Shown in pieces: positions 50,577 to 59,339 of a stretch of DNA of 64,000 nt. Made by a program: the position numbers and the translations under genes. Numbering within the stretch: the stretch's first letter is position 1; each line of letters begins with the position of its first letter. The DNA is from Aliarcobacter cryaerophilus ATCC 43158 (lineage in GTDB: Bacteria; Campylobacterota; Campylobacteria; Campylobacterales; Arcobacteraceae), in the NCBI RefSeq assembly GCF_003660105.1, contig NZ_CP032823.1, positions 1,364,001 through 1,428,000 of the forward strand. Reading direction: 5' to 3'. The notes under the pieces were generated by a model. That model was not told the DNA's origin and ran no database searches. It saw only the letters and a list, made by a program, of their open reading frames with translations.

Positions 50577-51154
50577 TTAATAATGTTACAAGATATATTG
50601 ATTTAAATAATAAAAAATTTCGTATAAAACCAAAACCTCAAGAAGATGAACTATTAAGTTCTTGGTTAGTTCGAGTTGCACGAGCTCATTTAACACTTAC
50701 AACATCGTTTACAAATATGCATTTTAAAGAATATAAAAATAATATTATATGGCAAAGAGATTTAGATATTTGGTGTCCAGATAAATTGATTGATAGAATT
50801 TCATTTAAAAGTGGATATTCTGAAGAAATAATTTTCAATATGACACTTAGAAGTTTAGAAGGAATAATTGCTGATAAAATTACGGGGAAATCAAATACTC
50901 CAAACATAAGAGCTTTAGGGAATTATTGTCATATAAAAACAAAGGGTGGATTAATGTTTTGTTCACAATGTTTAAAAAAAGATAAAATTCCTTACTTTAG
51001 AAAAATATGGAGATTAAAAGAATATACGATATGCAAGGAACATAATATTGAACTATTAGATAGATGTACTAACTGTTTAACACCTCTAACTATTTACAAA
51101 TCTTTTCAAGAAAAAGATTTTACATTTTGTTATAAATGTGGAAATAAACTATAA
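50573..51154 (+). CDS. tniQ: Short TniQ protein (TnsD N-terminal domain only)
   Basis: The 193 residues match the TniQ domain: KPQEDELLSSWLVRVARAH near residue 22, the W-C-P-D segment near 67, and two zinc fingers (Cys130-Cys133-Cys154-His157 and Cys165-Cys168-Cys186-Cys189). It ends right after the second finger. Target-specific TnsD proteins have a further 200-300 residues that read the attachment site; these are absent. A compact TniQ of this length is otherwise known from CRISPR-associated Tn7 relatives, but no CRISPR or cas gene is present. What directs insertion to comM is therefore unclear. Confidence 0.88.
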   Translation: MINNVTRYIDLNNKKFRIKPKPQEDELLSSWLVRVARAHLTLTTSFTNMHFKEYKNNIIWQRDLDIWCPDKLIDRISFKSGYSEEIIFNMTLRSLEGIIADKITGKSNTPNIRALGNYCHIKTKGGLMFCSQCLKKDKIPYFRKIWRLKEYTICKEHNIELLDRCTNCLTPLTIYKSFQEKDFTFCYKCGNKL

Positions 51155-51220
51155 TTATTTAATAAATTATTCCCTTACCACTATTATAAGATAATACCTA
51201 AACCAATTTTAGGAGAAAAT

Positions 51221-52159
51221 ATGAAAATAGACAAGTTACTACAAGATTTTTTATTTCATTGTAAATTTGAGAAAAATCTAAATCCAAAAACAATTGCTGC
51301 TTATACAATGGATATAGAGCAATTTAAAACATTTAAAAATATTAAATCTATGTGTATTAATGAAGTTAATAAAGATATATTGAAAGAATATATTCAGCAT
51401 TTATATACTTTAGAATTAAAACCAAAATCAATTAAAAGAAAACTAGCAACATTAAAAGCTTTTTTTACACACCTAGAATTTGATGAAATTATCACTATAA
51501 GTCCATTTAGAAAAATGAGAGTTTCAATAAAAGAACAAAAATTACTACCAAAAACAATTGAAATTCAAAATATTAGAAAACTATTTAAATATATTTATAA
51601 AATTAAATTTGATTCTAATAACATAGAACAATATTCATATAAAGCACTTACAAGAGATATTGCTATTTTAGAATTATTGTTTGCAACGGGACTTAGAGTG
51701 TCAGAAGTAAGTAATATTAAATATAATGATTTTAATTTAAGTACTGGAAATATCAAAGTTTTAGGTAAAGGTGGGAAAGAAAGAAATATACAAATTTGTG
51801 ATCAGGAAGTGAAAACAGTTTTAAAAGAATATTTATCAATATTTAAAGATGAGATACTTAAAAAAGAGTGGTTTTTTATTAATAGATTAGGTAATAAATT
51901 TACAGAACATTCTATTGCAAATATGATAAAAAAATATCAAACAAAAGCAAATATACAACAACATTTAACTCCACATATGTTTCGTCACAGTTTTGCAACT
52001 ATGCTTCTTGAAGAAGGTGTTGATATTAGATATATACAAGGGATGCTGGGACATGCATCTATCTCAACAACTCAAATTTATACTCAAATAAATATGAAAC
52101 AACAAAGAAAACTTTTATCAACAAAACATCCGAGAAGAAACTTTCAGTTCCTCTCTTAA
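51221..52159 (+). CDS. XerC/D-type tyrosine recombinase, cargo of the transposon
   Basis: The 312 residues hold an N-terminal SAM-like core-binding domain (FLFHCKFEKNLNPKTIAAYTMDI) and a catalytic domain with ATGLRVSEV (first Arg), GKGGKERNIQI (Lys on the beta hairpin), HMFRHSFATML (His-x-x-Arg) and LGHASISTTQIYTQ (His and Tyr). It has no arm-binding domain, so it is Xer-like rather than phage-integrase-like. It lies 60 bases upstream of the restriction-modification genes. Recombinases in this position elsewhere invert or shuffle specificity genes, but only one complete specificity gene is seen here. Confidence 0.88.
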   Translation: MKIDKLLQDFLFHCKFEKNLNPKTIAAYTMDIEQFKTFKNIKSMCINEVNKDILKEYIQHLYTLELKPKSIKRKLATLKAFFTHLEFDEIITISPFRKMRVSIKEQKLLPKTIEIQNIRKLFKYIYKIKFDSNNIEQYSYKALTRDIAILELLFATGLRVSEVSNIKYNDFNLSTGNIKVLGKGGKERNIQICDQEVKTVLKEYLSIFKDEILKKEWFFINRLGNKFTEHSIANMIKKYQTKANIQQHLTPHMFRHSFATMLLEEGVDIRYIQGMLGHASISTTQIYTQINMKQQRKLLSTKHPRRNFQFLS

Positions 52160-52219
52160 CAGAAAATATCCTATTAAAATGAATACATAATAATAAAGAA
52201 TTATGGGATATACAATTAA

Positions 52220-55087
52220 ATGAAAACAATAAATAAATTAGCAGTTATAACAGAACAGGAATCAATCAACTATTTAACTAATTATTTTGTAAGTTATATA
52301 GAAGATATTAATGTAAATGAGAAAAATGTTGATTCTCATGTTCATTCAATTCTAAAAAATAAATTATCTTATACTTCGAAAGAAGCAGAGCTTGCGGTAA
52401 CTAAACTTAGAAATAGTGAAATTAAAATTCAAAGTAAGACTAAACTAGCAAGCGGAACAGGTGAAATTGATTGTGGAATATTTATAAATGATAAGTTAAA
52501 AATAATTATAGAAGATAAAGAACCCAAAGAATCAGTAGAGCTTGCGTTAAGTGAAGCAATTATTTATGCAAATGGGTTAAATGCAAAAGGAGAAGACATA
52601 AGGATAGTTATTGGATTTACAGGAATAGATATACTTTTGAGAGTATTAGATCATACATCCAATAGATGGGTTCCATTTTATATTAATGGTCAAGAGTTAA
52701 AAGCATTTCCTGGAAAATATATTTTAAATATAATATATTCTCAAAAAGATATTCATGGATTTGTAGTTGAGAATATTAAAGAAGATATAAATATTAGAGA
52801 TATAATATACAGTTTAAAAAATATTTATCGAACTACTGATCTCCAAAATGATAATCAAAAAACTATTGACTTTACAATTGCTTTTATTGGTTTAAAATCA
52901 ATACTAGAAAAATATAAAAACCAGGGTATTAGAGGTCTTAAAAATTGGAATAGCCTAAATAACAAAAATAATCCAAAAGATAATAATTCAGAAGATGATG
53001 AAGATTTAAGAGATAATTTAACATCTACCATTGATAAAATATTTGAAAAAATGTTAACAAAAGATATTTCCGAAGACTATACAGATCTATTTATAATAAA
53101 AGATAGTGAAAATACAGAAACTTTCAATTTTAAAAGAACACTTGAAACATTTCAAACGGACTATCATTTATTAAGTCTAAGAAAAATTTATACTGAAATA
53201 ACTAAATTGCATGATTTGCACGACTCAAAAATTGATCTATTTGGTGAAGTATATGAATCATTAGGAGAAAAAGATTTTAGGAAATCTTTTGGACAATTTT
53301 TTACAAGAAGACATATTATTAAAACTTTAATAGAACTAATGGAAATAAATGCTTATGATTTTATTGGAGAATTATATGAAGAAGTAGAAAATAAACAAGT
53401 AGTATCTAAGGCAAAATCTCCTAAAAATATTTGCGATCCTGCTTGTGGTACAGGTGGTTTTCTAACAGAATTTTTTAAATATATTAAAGATGAAGCTCAA
53501 AAGCATAAAAACTATAAAACTATAGATTTATCAAAATTAGCTTCAAGCTCTTTCTATGGATACGATATATATACAGCAAATGTTACGAGAACAAAGATCA
53601 ATATGTATTTATCGGGAGATGGATTTTCAGAAATTAGAAAAGCCGATACTTTACAAGATCAAAATATAAATAATAATAAATTCAATTATATAATTACAAA
53701 TCCACCTTATGGGAAAGGAACATATACTGTAAATTATTCTTTTCAAGAAGGAACTGAAACTGTCATAAAGCCTGTAATAAATAATCAAAGGTTAGAAGTT
53801 AATTTTCTTGTTAAAATAGTTGATATGTTATTACCAAAAGGAAGGGCTATGGCTATTATCCCTGATGGGATATTAGAAGCTACAACTTTATCACCATTAA
53901 GAGTTTGGTTATTAAAATACTGTAAAATTGAAAAGATAGTGAGTCTTCCTAAACATGCTTTTGCACCATACACACATGAGAAAACATATGCAATATTCTT
54001 TGAAAAAAGATTGATTCCATTGAAAGATATTAATCAAATAGAAAATGATCCTGATATTTGGAGTTATATTGTAGATAATGATGGTTTCGCAAATTCCGAT
54101 AAAAGATTTAGAACTGATAGAATGGATGAAAATGGTAAATATTTACATGACGAGTTTAGTCAGTGGAGAGGAATCGATGGAAGTACAAACGATTCTTTAA
54201 TAATTGAAAGATATAAAAGAAAAACTCAATTGAAAGGTGAAGAATTTTACAACGAATGGGAGGAAAAAATTGAAGGATTAAAGTATGGTTATATTTCATT
54301 AAAAGAAATCTTAAAAGACGAATTTATTACTTATCAAACTGTATCTGTAGAAGAAGTTTTAAGAAGACTGAATAGAGAAGTTGAAGAGAAAATTAATATA
54401 GAAAAGATTATTGAAAATATTGATACTTTAAATGATGAAGAAATTAGAGTAAAAGAAAAAATATTTGAAATTCTACAAAAAGATCATGAACTAACATTTG
54501 ATAGCAAAAAAGGAATTTTTAGAGATAATACGAAAACTGTTGAACCAAAAGCTTTAACTGTTAAAGATATAGTTGAAATTGTAAATAGCAATATACCTAA
54601 TAAAAATCTAAAAATCAAGCACTCAAAAGATCTAACAATAGATAAAGATGGAAGGTATACTTTAAAGAAATGTTATGAACAGATTTTAGAAATTGCTGGA
54701 ATAAATTATAACTTTAACAATAAGAATCCTAAATACTGGCTAAAAAGTGAAGAGGATTTTAAACCATTAACTTCAGTTCAACAATCTACTAAAATTAAAA
54801 AAATTTTCCAAAAAATTTATTTATTAAACTCGATAGAAGATATTATTGATTTAGAAGAAAATGAAATAAAAGAAGCCTACATTGAACAAATTGAAAATTA
54901 TGGTTTAGAATATGATTCTTTTAGGAGTAGTTTTATCGATAAATTAAATCCTATAATTAGAAAAACATTGGTATGTACCCCAGAAAAATATTTTAGAGAA
55001 GCTAAAACACAATCTTTAATTCTTGAAGATTTTGAGAAAGAAAATAAAGAATTAATTTTAGAGATTAAAAAGTTATTTGGAGAATAG
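52220..55087 (+). CDS. Fused nuclease and N6-adenine methyltransferase (type IIG/IIB-like)
   Basis: The 955 residues combine restriction and modification. Residues about 1-200 resemble the type I HsdR N-terminal nuclease: Asp84 in GTGEIDCGIF and Glu98-x-Lys100 in IIIEDK form a PD-(D/E)xK site. A helical linker follows. The methyltransferase core (about 340-620) has GQFFTRRHI, motif I DPACGTGGF near 405 and motif IV NPPYG near 493. The C-terminal 300 residues are helical. No helicase is present, so it would work without ATP-driven translocation, like BcgI-type enzymes, with a separate specificity subunit encoded next. Confidence 0.82.
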   Translation: MKTINKLAVITEQESINYLTNYFVSYIEDINVNEKNVDSHVHSILKNKLSYTSKEAELAVTKLRNSEIKIQSKTKLASGTGEIDCGIFINDKLKIIIEDKEPKESVELALSEAIIYANGLNAKGEDIRIVIGFTGIDILLRVLDHTSNRWVPFYINGQELKAFPGKYILNIIYSQKDIHGFVVENIKEDINIRDIIYSLKNIYRTTDLQNDNQKTIDFTIAFIGLKSILEKYKNQGIRGLKNWNSLNNKNNPKDNNSEDDEDLRDNLTSTIDKIFEKMLTKDISEDYTDLFIIKDSENTETFNFKRTLETFQTDYHLLSLRKIYTEITKLHDLHDSKIDLFGEVYESLGEKDFRKSFGQFFTRRHIIKTLIELMEINAYDFIGELYEEVENKQVVSKAKSPKNICDPACGTGGFLTEFFKYIKDEAQKHKNYKTIDLSKLASSSFYGYDIYTANVTRTKINMYLSGDGFSEIRKADTLQDQNINNNKFNYIITNPPYGKGTYTVNYSFQEGTETVIKPVINNQRLEVNFLVKIVDMLLPKGRAMAIIPDGILEATTLSPLRVWLLKYCKIEKIVSLPKHAFAPYTHEKTYAIFFEKRLIPLKDINQIENDPDIWSYIVDNDGFANSDKRFRTDRMDENGKYLHDEFSQWRGIDGSTNDSLIIERYKRKTQLKGEEFYNEWEEKIEGLKYGYISLKEILKDEFITYQTVSVEEVLRRLNREVEEKINIEKIIENIDTLNDEEIRVKEKIFEILQKDHELTFDSKKGIFRDNTKTVEPKALTVKDIVEIVNSNIPNKNLKIKHSKDLTIDKDGRYTLKKCYEQILEIAGINYNFNNKNPKYWLKSEEDFKPLTSVQQSTKIKKIFQKIYLLNSIEDIIDLEENEIKEAYIEQIENYGLEYDSFRSSFIDKLNPIIRKTLVCTPEKYFREAKTQSLILEDFEKENKELILEIKKLFGE

Positions 55088-55088
55088 T

Positions 55089-56168
55089 ATGAAAACTTTA
55101 CTAAGTGAAATAGCTTATACAGTTAGAGGAGAGGTTATTTCAGAAGAAAATATTTATTATAATTATAATAAAAATGGAATTCCTGTGTATTCATCAAATA
55201 CAAAAAATCAAGGATTGATTGGAACTGTAAATATGTCATTTTACAATGACTCTAATGCAAAGGGAGAAGCAGGTGAAATAACATGGACTACGGATGGTAA
55301 TGCTGGTAATTTTATTTTAAGACATGAACCTTTTCTTTTTACTAATGTATGTGGGAAAATTATAATAAAGAAGAAATATCAAAAAATTATTTCTCCGCAA
55401 TGGTTGGCTTTATATCTTAATTTAGAATCTAAAAAATATGTTACTTCTAAAGGTGGAAATTCTAAATTAATGAAAGAACAAGTTGATAATATTGAAGTTA
55501 ATATTATTAATATAAATTTACAAGACAAACTAGTTAAAGAATTTGATATAAGAATAAATAAACTTAATTTATTAATTAGTATTCTAAAAAAACTTAATAA
55601 TCAAATTAGTAAAAAAATTATTTCAAAAAGTAAAATCTTTTTAATGAAAGAACTATTTGATATTACATCTGGTCGTAGAATTACACAAAATGATATATAC
55701 AATAATTCTGGTGATTTTCCAGCTGTAACATCTCAAACAAAGAATGAAGGCATAGCTTGGTATGGAGATAGAAAATGGCTTACAAGCATAGAAAAAAATT
55801 CAAAAAAAGTTTATGTTAGTGAGGAATGTTTAACCTGGACTAAAGATGGGGCTAAATGTGGAACTATATTTCATAGAGATTATGAGTTTTACCCGAATGA
55901 CCATTGCGGAGTTTTAATTCCAAAGGTTGAGTTGAATTTGAAATGGGTAAGACAACAAATACAACCAATACTTTATAATCAGGTAATAGCAAAAGATGCT
56001 CAAGGTATGTTGTATGAAGAACAAATTGCTAATATAGAAGTTGATATTCCAGTTGATGATAATGGTGAGATTAATTTAGCAATTCAAAATAAAATATATT
56101 CAGAGTATCATAAATTGATACAAATAAAAAAGAATTTAGAAAATATTTTAGAAAAGTACTCTATATAA
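55089..56168 (+). CDS. hsdS: Restriction-modification specificity subunit (HsdS-like)
   Basis: The 359 residues contain two target-recognition halves. The first (about 1-180) has IPVYSSNTKNQGLIG, GEITWTTDGNAGN and a coiled-coil spacer; the second (about 195-355) has FDITSGRRITQNDI, FPAVTSQTKNEGIAW, CLTWTKDGAKCGT and a C-terminal coiled coil. The halves align with each other, as expected for a bipartite target. The ATG at 55089 with TTGGAGAA before it is preferred over a TTG at 55077 inside the preceding gene. It lies one base after the nuclease-methyltransferase stop. Confidence 0.87.
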   Translation: MKTLLSEIAYTVRGEVISEENIYYNYNKNGIPVYSSNTKNQGLIGTVNMSFYNDSNAKGEAGEITWTTDGNAGNFILRHEPFLFTNVCGKIIIKKKYQKIISPQWLALYLNLESKKYVTSKGGNSKLMKEQVDNIEVNIININLQDKLVKEFDIRINKLNLLISILKKLNNQISKKIISKSKIFLMKELFDITSGRRITQNDIYNNSGDFPAVTSQTKNEGIAWYGDRKWLTSIEKNSKKVYVSEECLTWTKDGAKCGTIFHRDYEFYPNDHCGVLIPKVELNLKWVRQQIQPILYNQVIAKDAQGMLYEEQIANIEVDIPVDDNGEINLAIQNKIYSEYHKLIQIKKNLENILEKYSI

Positions 56169-56770
56169 TTCTTTATTATTAATGATTCATTCTATCGAAA
56201 TAGTTTTAAAATAATCTGTAATTTTTATTGCTTCATAGAAGCTTTTTATCAACAAAATATTTCTATTTATATTGTAAATTTTGCAAATAAAGAAATGCAA
56301 CAAGAAGCAGTTAATCAATTGTTTAATTTGAAAAATTAACGAGTAAATACAAGACAAAAAAAAGTGTTCAGATTTACAAGTACATATAATTCTGTGCCAA
56401 CCGACTCAATTTTTAAATAATTTAGATAAATCTTTTATAAAAAATCAAACCCTATAATATAATAACTATAAAGGTATAAAAACCTTTGTACTTATACAAA
56501 TGAGTCCTTTTATAGAGTACCATAAATATTACATAGAGTTACACATATCATAAAAAGCTACCAACAAAGATAAAAAGGGAAATAATATAATTTATCTTTT
56601 AAAAATTTTATAAAAATTTAACAACTAACAACATATTTAACTAAAAATCATTTTTTGTAAGTACTACATAATAGCGTCAAATTTAGATTTATTATAGAAA
56701 TAACTTATTTTATATTAATTTGAAAAGAAAATTAACTATAATTCAAAACTTCAAACAAAAAGGAAAATAT
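56169..56770. other. 602-bp non-coding gap inside the transposon
   Basis: No gene is supported. The hsdS frame stays open for 56 further codons after its stop, but the peptide has no recognisable features. A hairpin AAAGGTATAAAAACCTTT lies near 56470. The rest is AT-rich DNA. Confidence 0.5.
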
Positions 56771-57427
56771 TTGGAAAAAATATTTTTATTGTTACTATTA
56801 ATAGTATCATCAATATATGCTGAATCATTTAGTAAATCAAAAAAGATATTAAATGTTATATATAAAGATAATCAAACAACTTTTTATTGTGGTTGTAAAT
56901 ATGACCCATCAAATAAAAATAATATGATTGATAGAGATAGTTGTGGTTATGTTCCAAGAAATGAATTAACTAAAAAAGGTAAAATAAACGAAAGAACCAA
57001 TAGAATAGAATGGGAACATATAATGCCAGCTGAAAACTTTGGAAGACATTTACCTTGTTGGCGTGAAGGTGGAAGAAAAGCTTGTAAAAAAGACCCTTTA
57101 TTTAATAAAATGGAGGCTGATATGCATAATTTAGTTCCAGCAATTGGTGAATTAAATGCTGATAGAAGTAATTTAAGATATGGAGCTGATAAACCAAAAG
57201 TTGGAATGTATGGAGAATGTAAATTTGAAGTAGATTTTGATGCAAAAAGAGCTTATGTAAAAGATGAAATAAAAGGTGATATAGCAAGAACATATTTATA
57301 TATGAGTAAAACATATAATATCAATTTATCAGACCAAGAAAAAAAATTAATGGAAGCTTGGGATAGACAAGACCCAATAAGTGAATGGGAAATTGAAAAA
57401 AATAAAAGAATTGAAAAGTATAAATGA
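56771..57427 (+). CDS. Exported EndA-type endonuclease I
   Basis: The 218 residues begin with a signal peptide (EKIFLLLLLIVSSIYA) from a TTG start with an AAAAAGGAAAA ribosome-binding site; an upstream TTG at 56720 would add 17 basic residues and mask the signal. The mature protein matches endonuclease I: CGCKYDP, NRIEWEHIMPAENFGR with the catalytic His-Asn region, a MEADMHNLVPAIGELNADRSN metal site, and paired Cys residues. Such enzymes degrade DNA in the periplasm or outside. A bidirectional terminator separates it from two small exported protein genes on the other strand. Confidence 0.9.
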   Translation: MEKIFLLLLLIVSSIYAESFSKSKKILNVIYKDNQTTFYCGCKYDPSNKNNMIDRDSCGYVPRNELTKKGKINERTNRIEWEHIMPAENFGRHLPCWREGGRKACKKDPLFNKMEADMHNLVPAIGELNADRSNLRYGADKPKVGMYGECKFEVDFDAKRAYVKDEIKGDIARTYLYMSKTYNINLSDQEKKLMEAWDRQDPISEWEIEKNKRIEKYK

Positions 57428-57435
57428 TACTATTC

Positions 57436-57468
57436 AATAAGGTAAAATTATAATATTTTTACCTTATT
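57436..57468. terminator. Bidirectional terminator after the endonuclease gene
   Basis: A perfect 12-bp stem (AATAAGGTAAAA with TTTTACCTTATT) around TTATAATA lies between the stop at 57427 and the convergent small gene ending at 57480. Confidence 0.8.
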
Positions 57469-57479
57469 AAAATATTTTC

Positions 57480-57605
57480 TTAATGGCAATGATAAACACC
57501 AGTTTTATGGTCAGTATGACATCCAGAAGAATCTGTTCTACCAGAATGAGCAAATAAAGATGCTAAAATACCTAATCCTAAAATTACTAAAAATGTTTTT
57601 TTCAT
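57480..57605 (-). CDS. 41-residue exported YHYH-type peptide
   Basis: An ATG preceded by CAAGGAG opens a frame of 41 residues: a signal peptide (KKTFLVILGLGILASLFA) followed by a 23-residue mature part starting HSGRTDSSGCHTD and ending GVYHCH. The His/Cys spacing (H-S-G-R-T-D-x-x-G-C-H) is the small YHYH-domain motif, often found next to excalibur and nuclease genes. The His and Cys pairs suggest a metal or disulfide site. It is 70 bases downstream of the excalibur gene on the same strand. Confidence 0.75.
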   Translation of the reverse strand: MKKTFLVILGLGILASLFAHSGRTDSSGCHTDHKTGVYHCH

Positions 57606-57675
57606 TTTAACTCCTTGTGTAAATTTTTTAATTGTATCATATAAATTAAAGAATGCATTAAATTATTATTGCATT

Positions 57676-57900
57676 TTATTTACAAATTGTTTCACAAGGA
57701 ATTCCATCTTTATCCCTATCTAATCTTGTTAATCCACATTGTGTTAAATAAAACTTTGCTTCAGCACAACTTTTCATTTCTTTACAATATTTTTTTCCTT
57801 CGCATTTAAACCCTTGTTTCTTATCTTCTTGTTTAGTTTTTTTACTTTCAGCAGAGAATAAAGAAACTGAAACTATCATTATTATAAAAATCTTTTTCAT
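57676..57900 (-). CDS. Small exported Excalibur-domain protein
   Basis: This 74-residue protein has a signal peptide (KKIFIIMIVSVSLFSA) and a C-terminal Excalibur domain: CKEMKSCAEAKFYLTQCG then LDRDKDGIPCETIC. The D-x-D-x-D-G-x-x-C calcium-binding-like loop and the Cys pattern are diagnostic. The domain occurs in secreted nucleases and small exported proteins and is thought to bind calcium. Lying between an endonuclease I gene and a YHYH peptide gene, it may assist or compete with the nuclease. Confidence 0.9.
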   Translation of the reverse strand: MKKIFIIMIVSVSLFSAESKKTKQEDKKQGFKCEGKKYCKEMKSCAEAKFYLTQCGLTRLDRDKDGIPCETICK

Positions 57901-57946
57901 AAATTAATTCCTTCACATTTTCTAAATTTTAACTAAATTTTAAAAT

Positions 57947-58336
57947 TTATTTTTCACAAACTGGATTTTTAATATAAAAACCACATTCTTTGTTATCATT
58001 TATATAGTCATTATCAATTTTTAAATCACAAGATAAATCTTCATAAATCGCTTTATTATCTTTACATACAAGAACCACAGTAACTTCATTTTCATACTTT
58101 ACTTTTAAATCATAATCTTTAAAATTTTCCATTAGTATAGAATCTTTTTTGATAAGAAATTCTATTACATCATCTACTGCGATATCTCTTCTTTCTATAG
58201 CATTATTCGCTCTTTTAGTAAGATTGTTTAGATTAGGTTTTAACTCAATTAAATCATCATTACTTTTTAAACTACAACCGCTTAAACTAATTAATAAAAT
58301 GATCAATAAACTTTTTTTAAATGTTATTATTTTCAT
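57947..58336 (-). CDS. Small lipoprotein of unknown function
   Basis: The 129 residues start with a lipoprotein signal: KSLLIILLISLSGC with the lipobox Cys. The mature part is charged, with a conserved-looking TKRANNAIERRDIAVDDVIEFL helix and several Cys near the end (DLSCDLKI, ECGFYIKNPVC). The ATG at 58336 is chosen because AAGGATTAGAAG precedes it; a reading from 58357 would overlap the phospholipase-like gene. No family is recognised. Confidence 0.65.
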   Translation of the reverse strand: MKIITFKKSLLIILLISLSGCSLKSNDDLIELKPNLNNLTKRANNAIERRDIAVDDVIEFLIKKDSILMENFKDYDLKVKYENEVTVVLVCKDNKAIYEDLSCDLKIDNDYINDNKECGFYIKNPVCEK

Positions 58337-58347
58337 ACTTCTAATCC

Positions 58348-59286
58348 TTATGCCCAATATTCTAATTTACCAGAAGATGTTCTGCCATTATCCAGATTCC
58401 AATCTGCAAAATAGTCTAAATTAGTAACATCATTACCAAATACTGCTTCATCTAAAACTTTCCAAGTTTGTTGAACTTGAGATACCACTTTATCAAATAT
58501 ATCATCATAGTGCATAGTCTGATTTCCAGGTACTTTTAAATTTTCAATAAATTCTTTTCTATTTACTTCTTCAAACTTAGGATATATTGCTCCAGAATTT
58601 AAACCTATTACATGTCTTGAGATAGTAGGAAAATTCTGAGTTTCTTCTATTGCTGATACCAATGAATGAAATCTCATATGCCATGTATCAAATTCAGGTT
58701 TGTTAATAGTATATTCATTAGCACTTAGAACTTCTAACATTTTACCCCAAACTAAAGAAATTGTTTTATTTAATTTATCAGTATCTCCATTATCACTACA
58801 CTCTTTACCAAATAAAGATAATTGTTCAGTTTCAAAAATTTCTCCATAACCTGTAATTTTTTTATAAATATAAACATCTTGATGCATTTCACAATTTCTA
58901 TGAGCTGATTCATTTCCTTCATAAGTACCTACTTTTAGCTCAACTACAGGATGAATAACAACATCTGTAACAATATGCCCAGCAAGACCACAGAGCCAAG
59001 CAAAAGCTTTTCTTTTATCCTCTTTATCTTTAATTGCTTTAACTTCTTCAATACCTTTTAAAATAAAAGATCTCGTTTTCATTTCTAAATGCATTAAATC
59101 TGCCCATTTTTTATGTTTTTTAGTCATTGCAAGATATGGATAATCTGGACTAACAGAACCCAACTCTGTAAAAGTTAAGTAATCTCCCAATGAAATAAGT
59201 GACTCTTTACTAAAACCTAATTTTTCTAATTCACTTTCATTAGATGCTTTATTTACAACAGTTAAATGTGCATACGCTCCTGCCAT
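58348..59286 (-). CDS. Zinc-dependent phospholipase C-like protein
   Basis: The 312 residues match the zinc-dependent phospholipase C fold: an N-terminal GAYAHLTVVNKA segment with the first His ligand, SVSPDYPYLA, a central FAWLCGLAGHIVTDVVIHPVVE with the H-x3-D metal motif, and CEMHQDVYIYKK. There is no signal peptide, so the protein is probably intracellular. The family includes phospholipases and many uncharacterised proteins; substrate is unknown. It has a strong AAGGGGAAAA ribosome-binding site and precedes the lipoprotein gene by 11 bases, probably in one transcript. Confidence 0.75.
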   Translation of the reverse strand: MAGAYAHLTVVNKASNESELEKLGFSKESLISLGDYLTFTELGSVSPDYPYLAMTKKHKKWADLMHLEMKTRSFILKGIEEVKAIKDKEDKRKAFAWLCGLAGHIVTDVVIHPVVELKVGTYEGNESAHRNCEMHQDVYIYKKITGYGEIFETEQLSLFGKECSDNGDTDKLNKTISLVWGKMLEVLSANEYTINKPEFDTWHMRFHSLVSAIEETQNFPTISRHVIGLNSGAIYPKFEEVNRKEFIENLKVPGNQTMHYDDIFDKVVSQVQQTWKVLDEAVFGNDVTNLDYFADWNLDNGRTSSGKLEYWA

Positions 59287-59339
59287 TATTTTCCCCTTTA
59301 TTTTATATAGATTATTAAAATTATTCTTTAAATATTAAG

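Noticed and set aside
56169-56338. 56-codon open extension in the hsdS frame after its stop
   Set aside because: No similarity to the C-terminus of specificity proteins, no start codon, and AT-driven residue use; chance is the simpler explanation.
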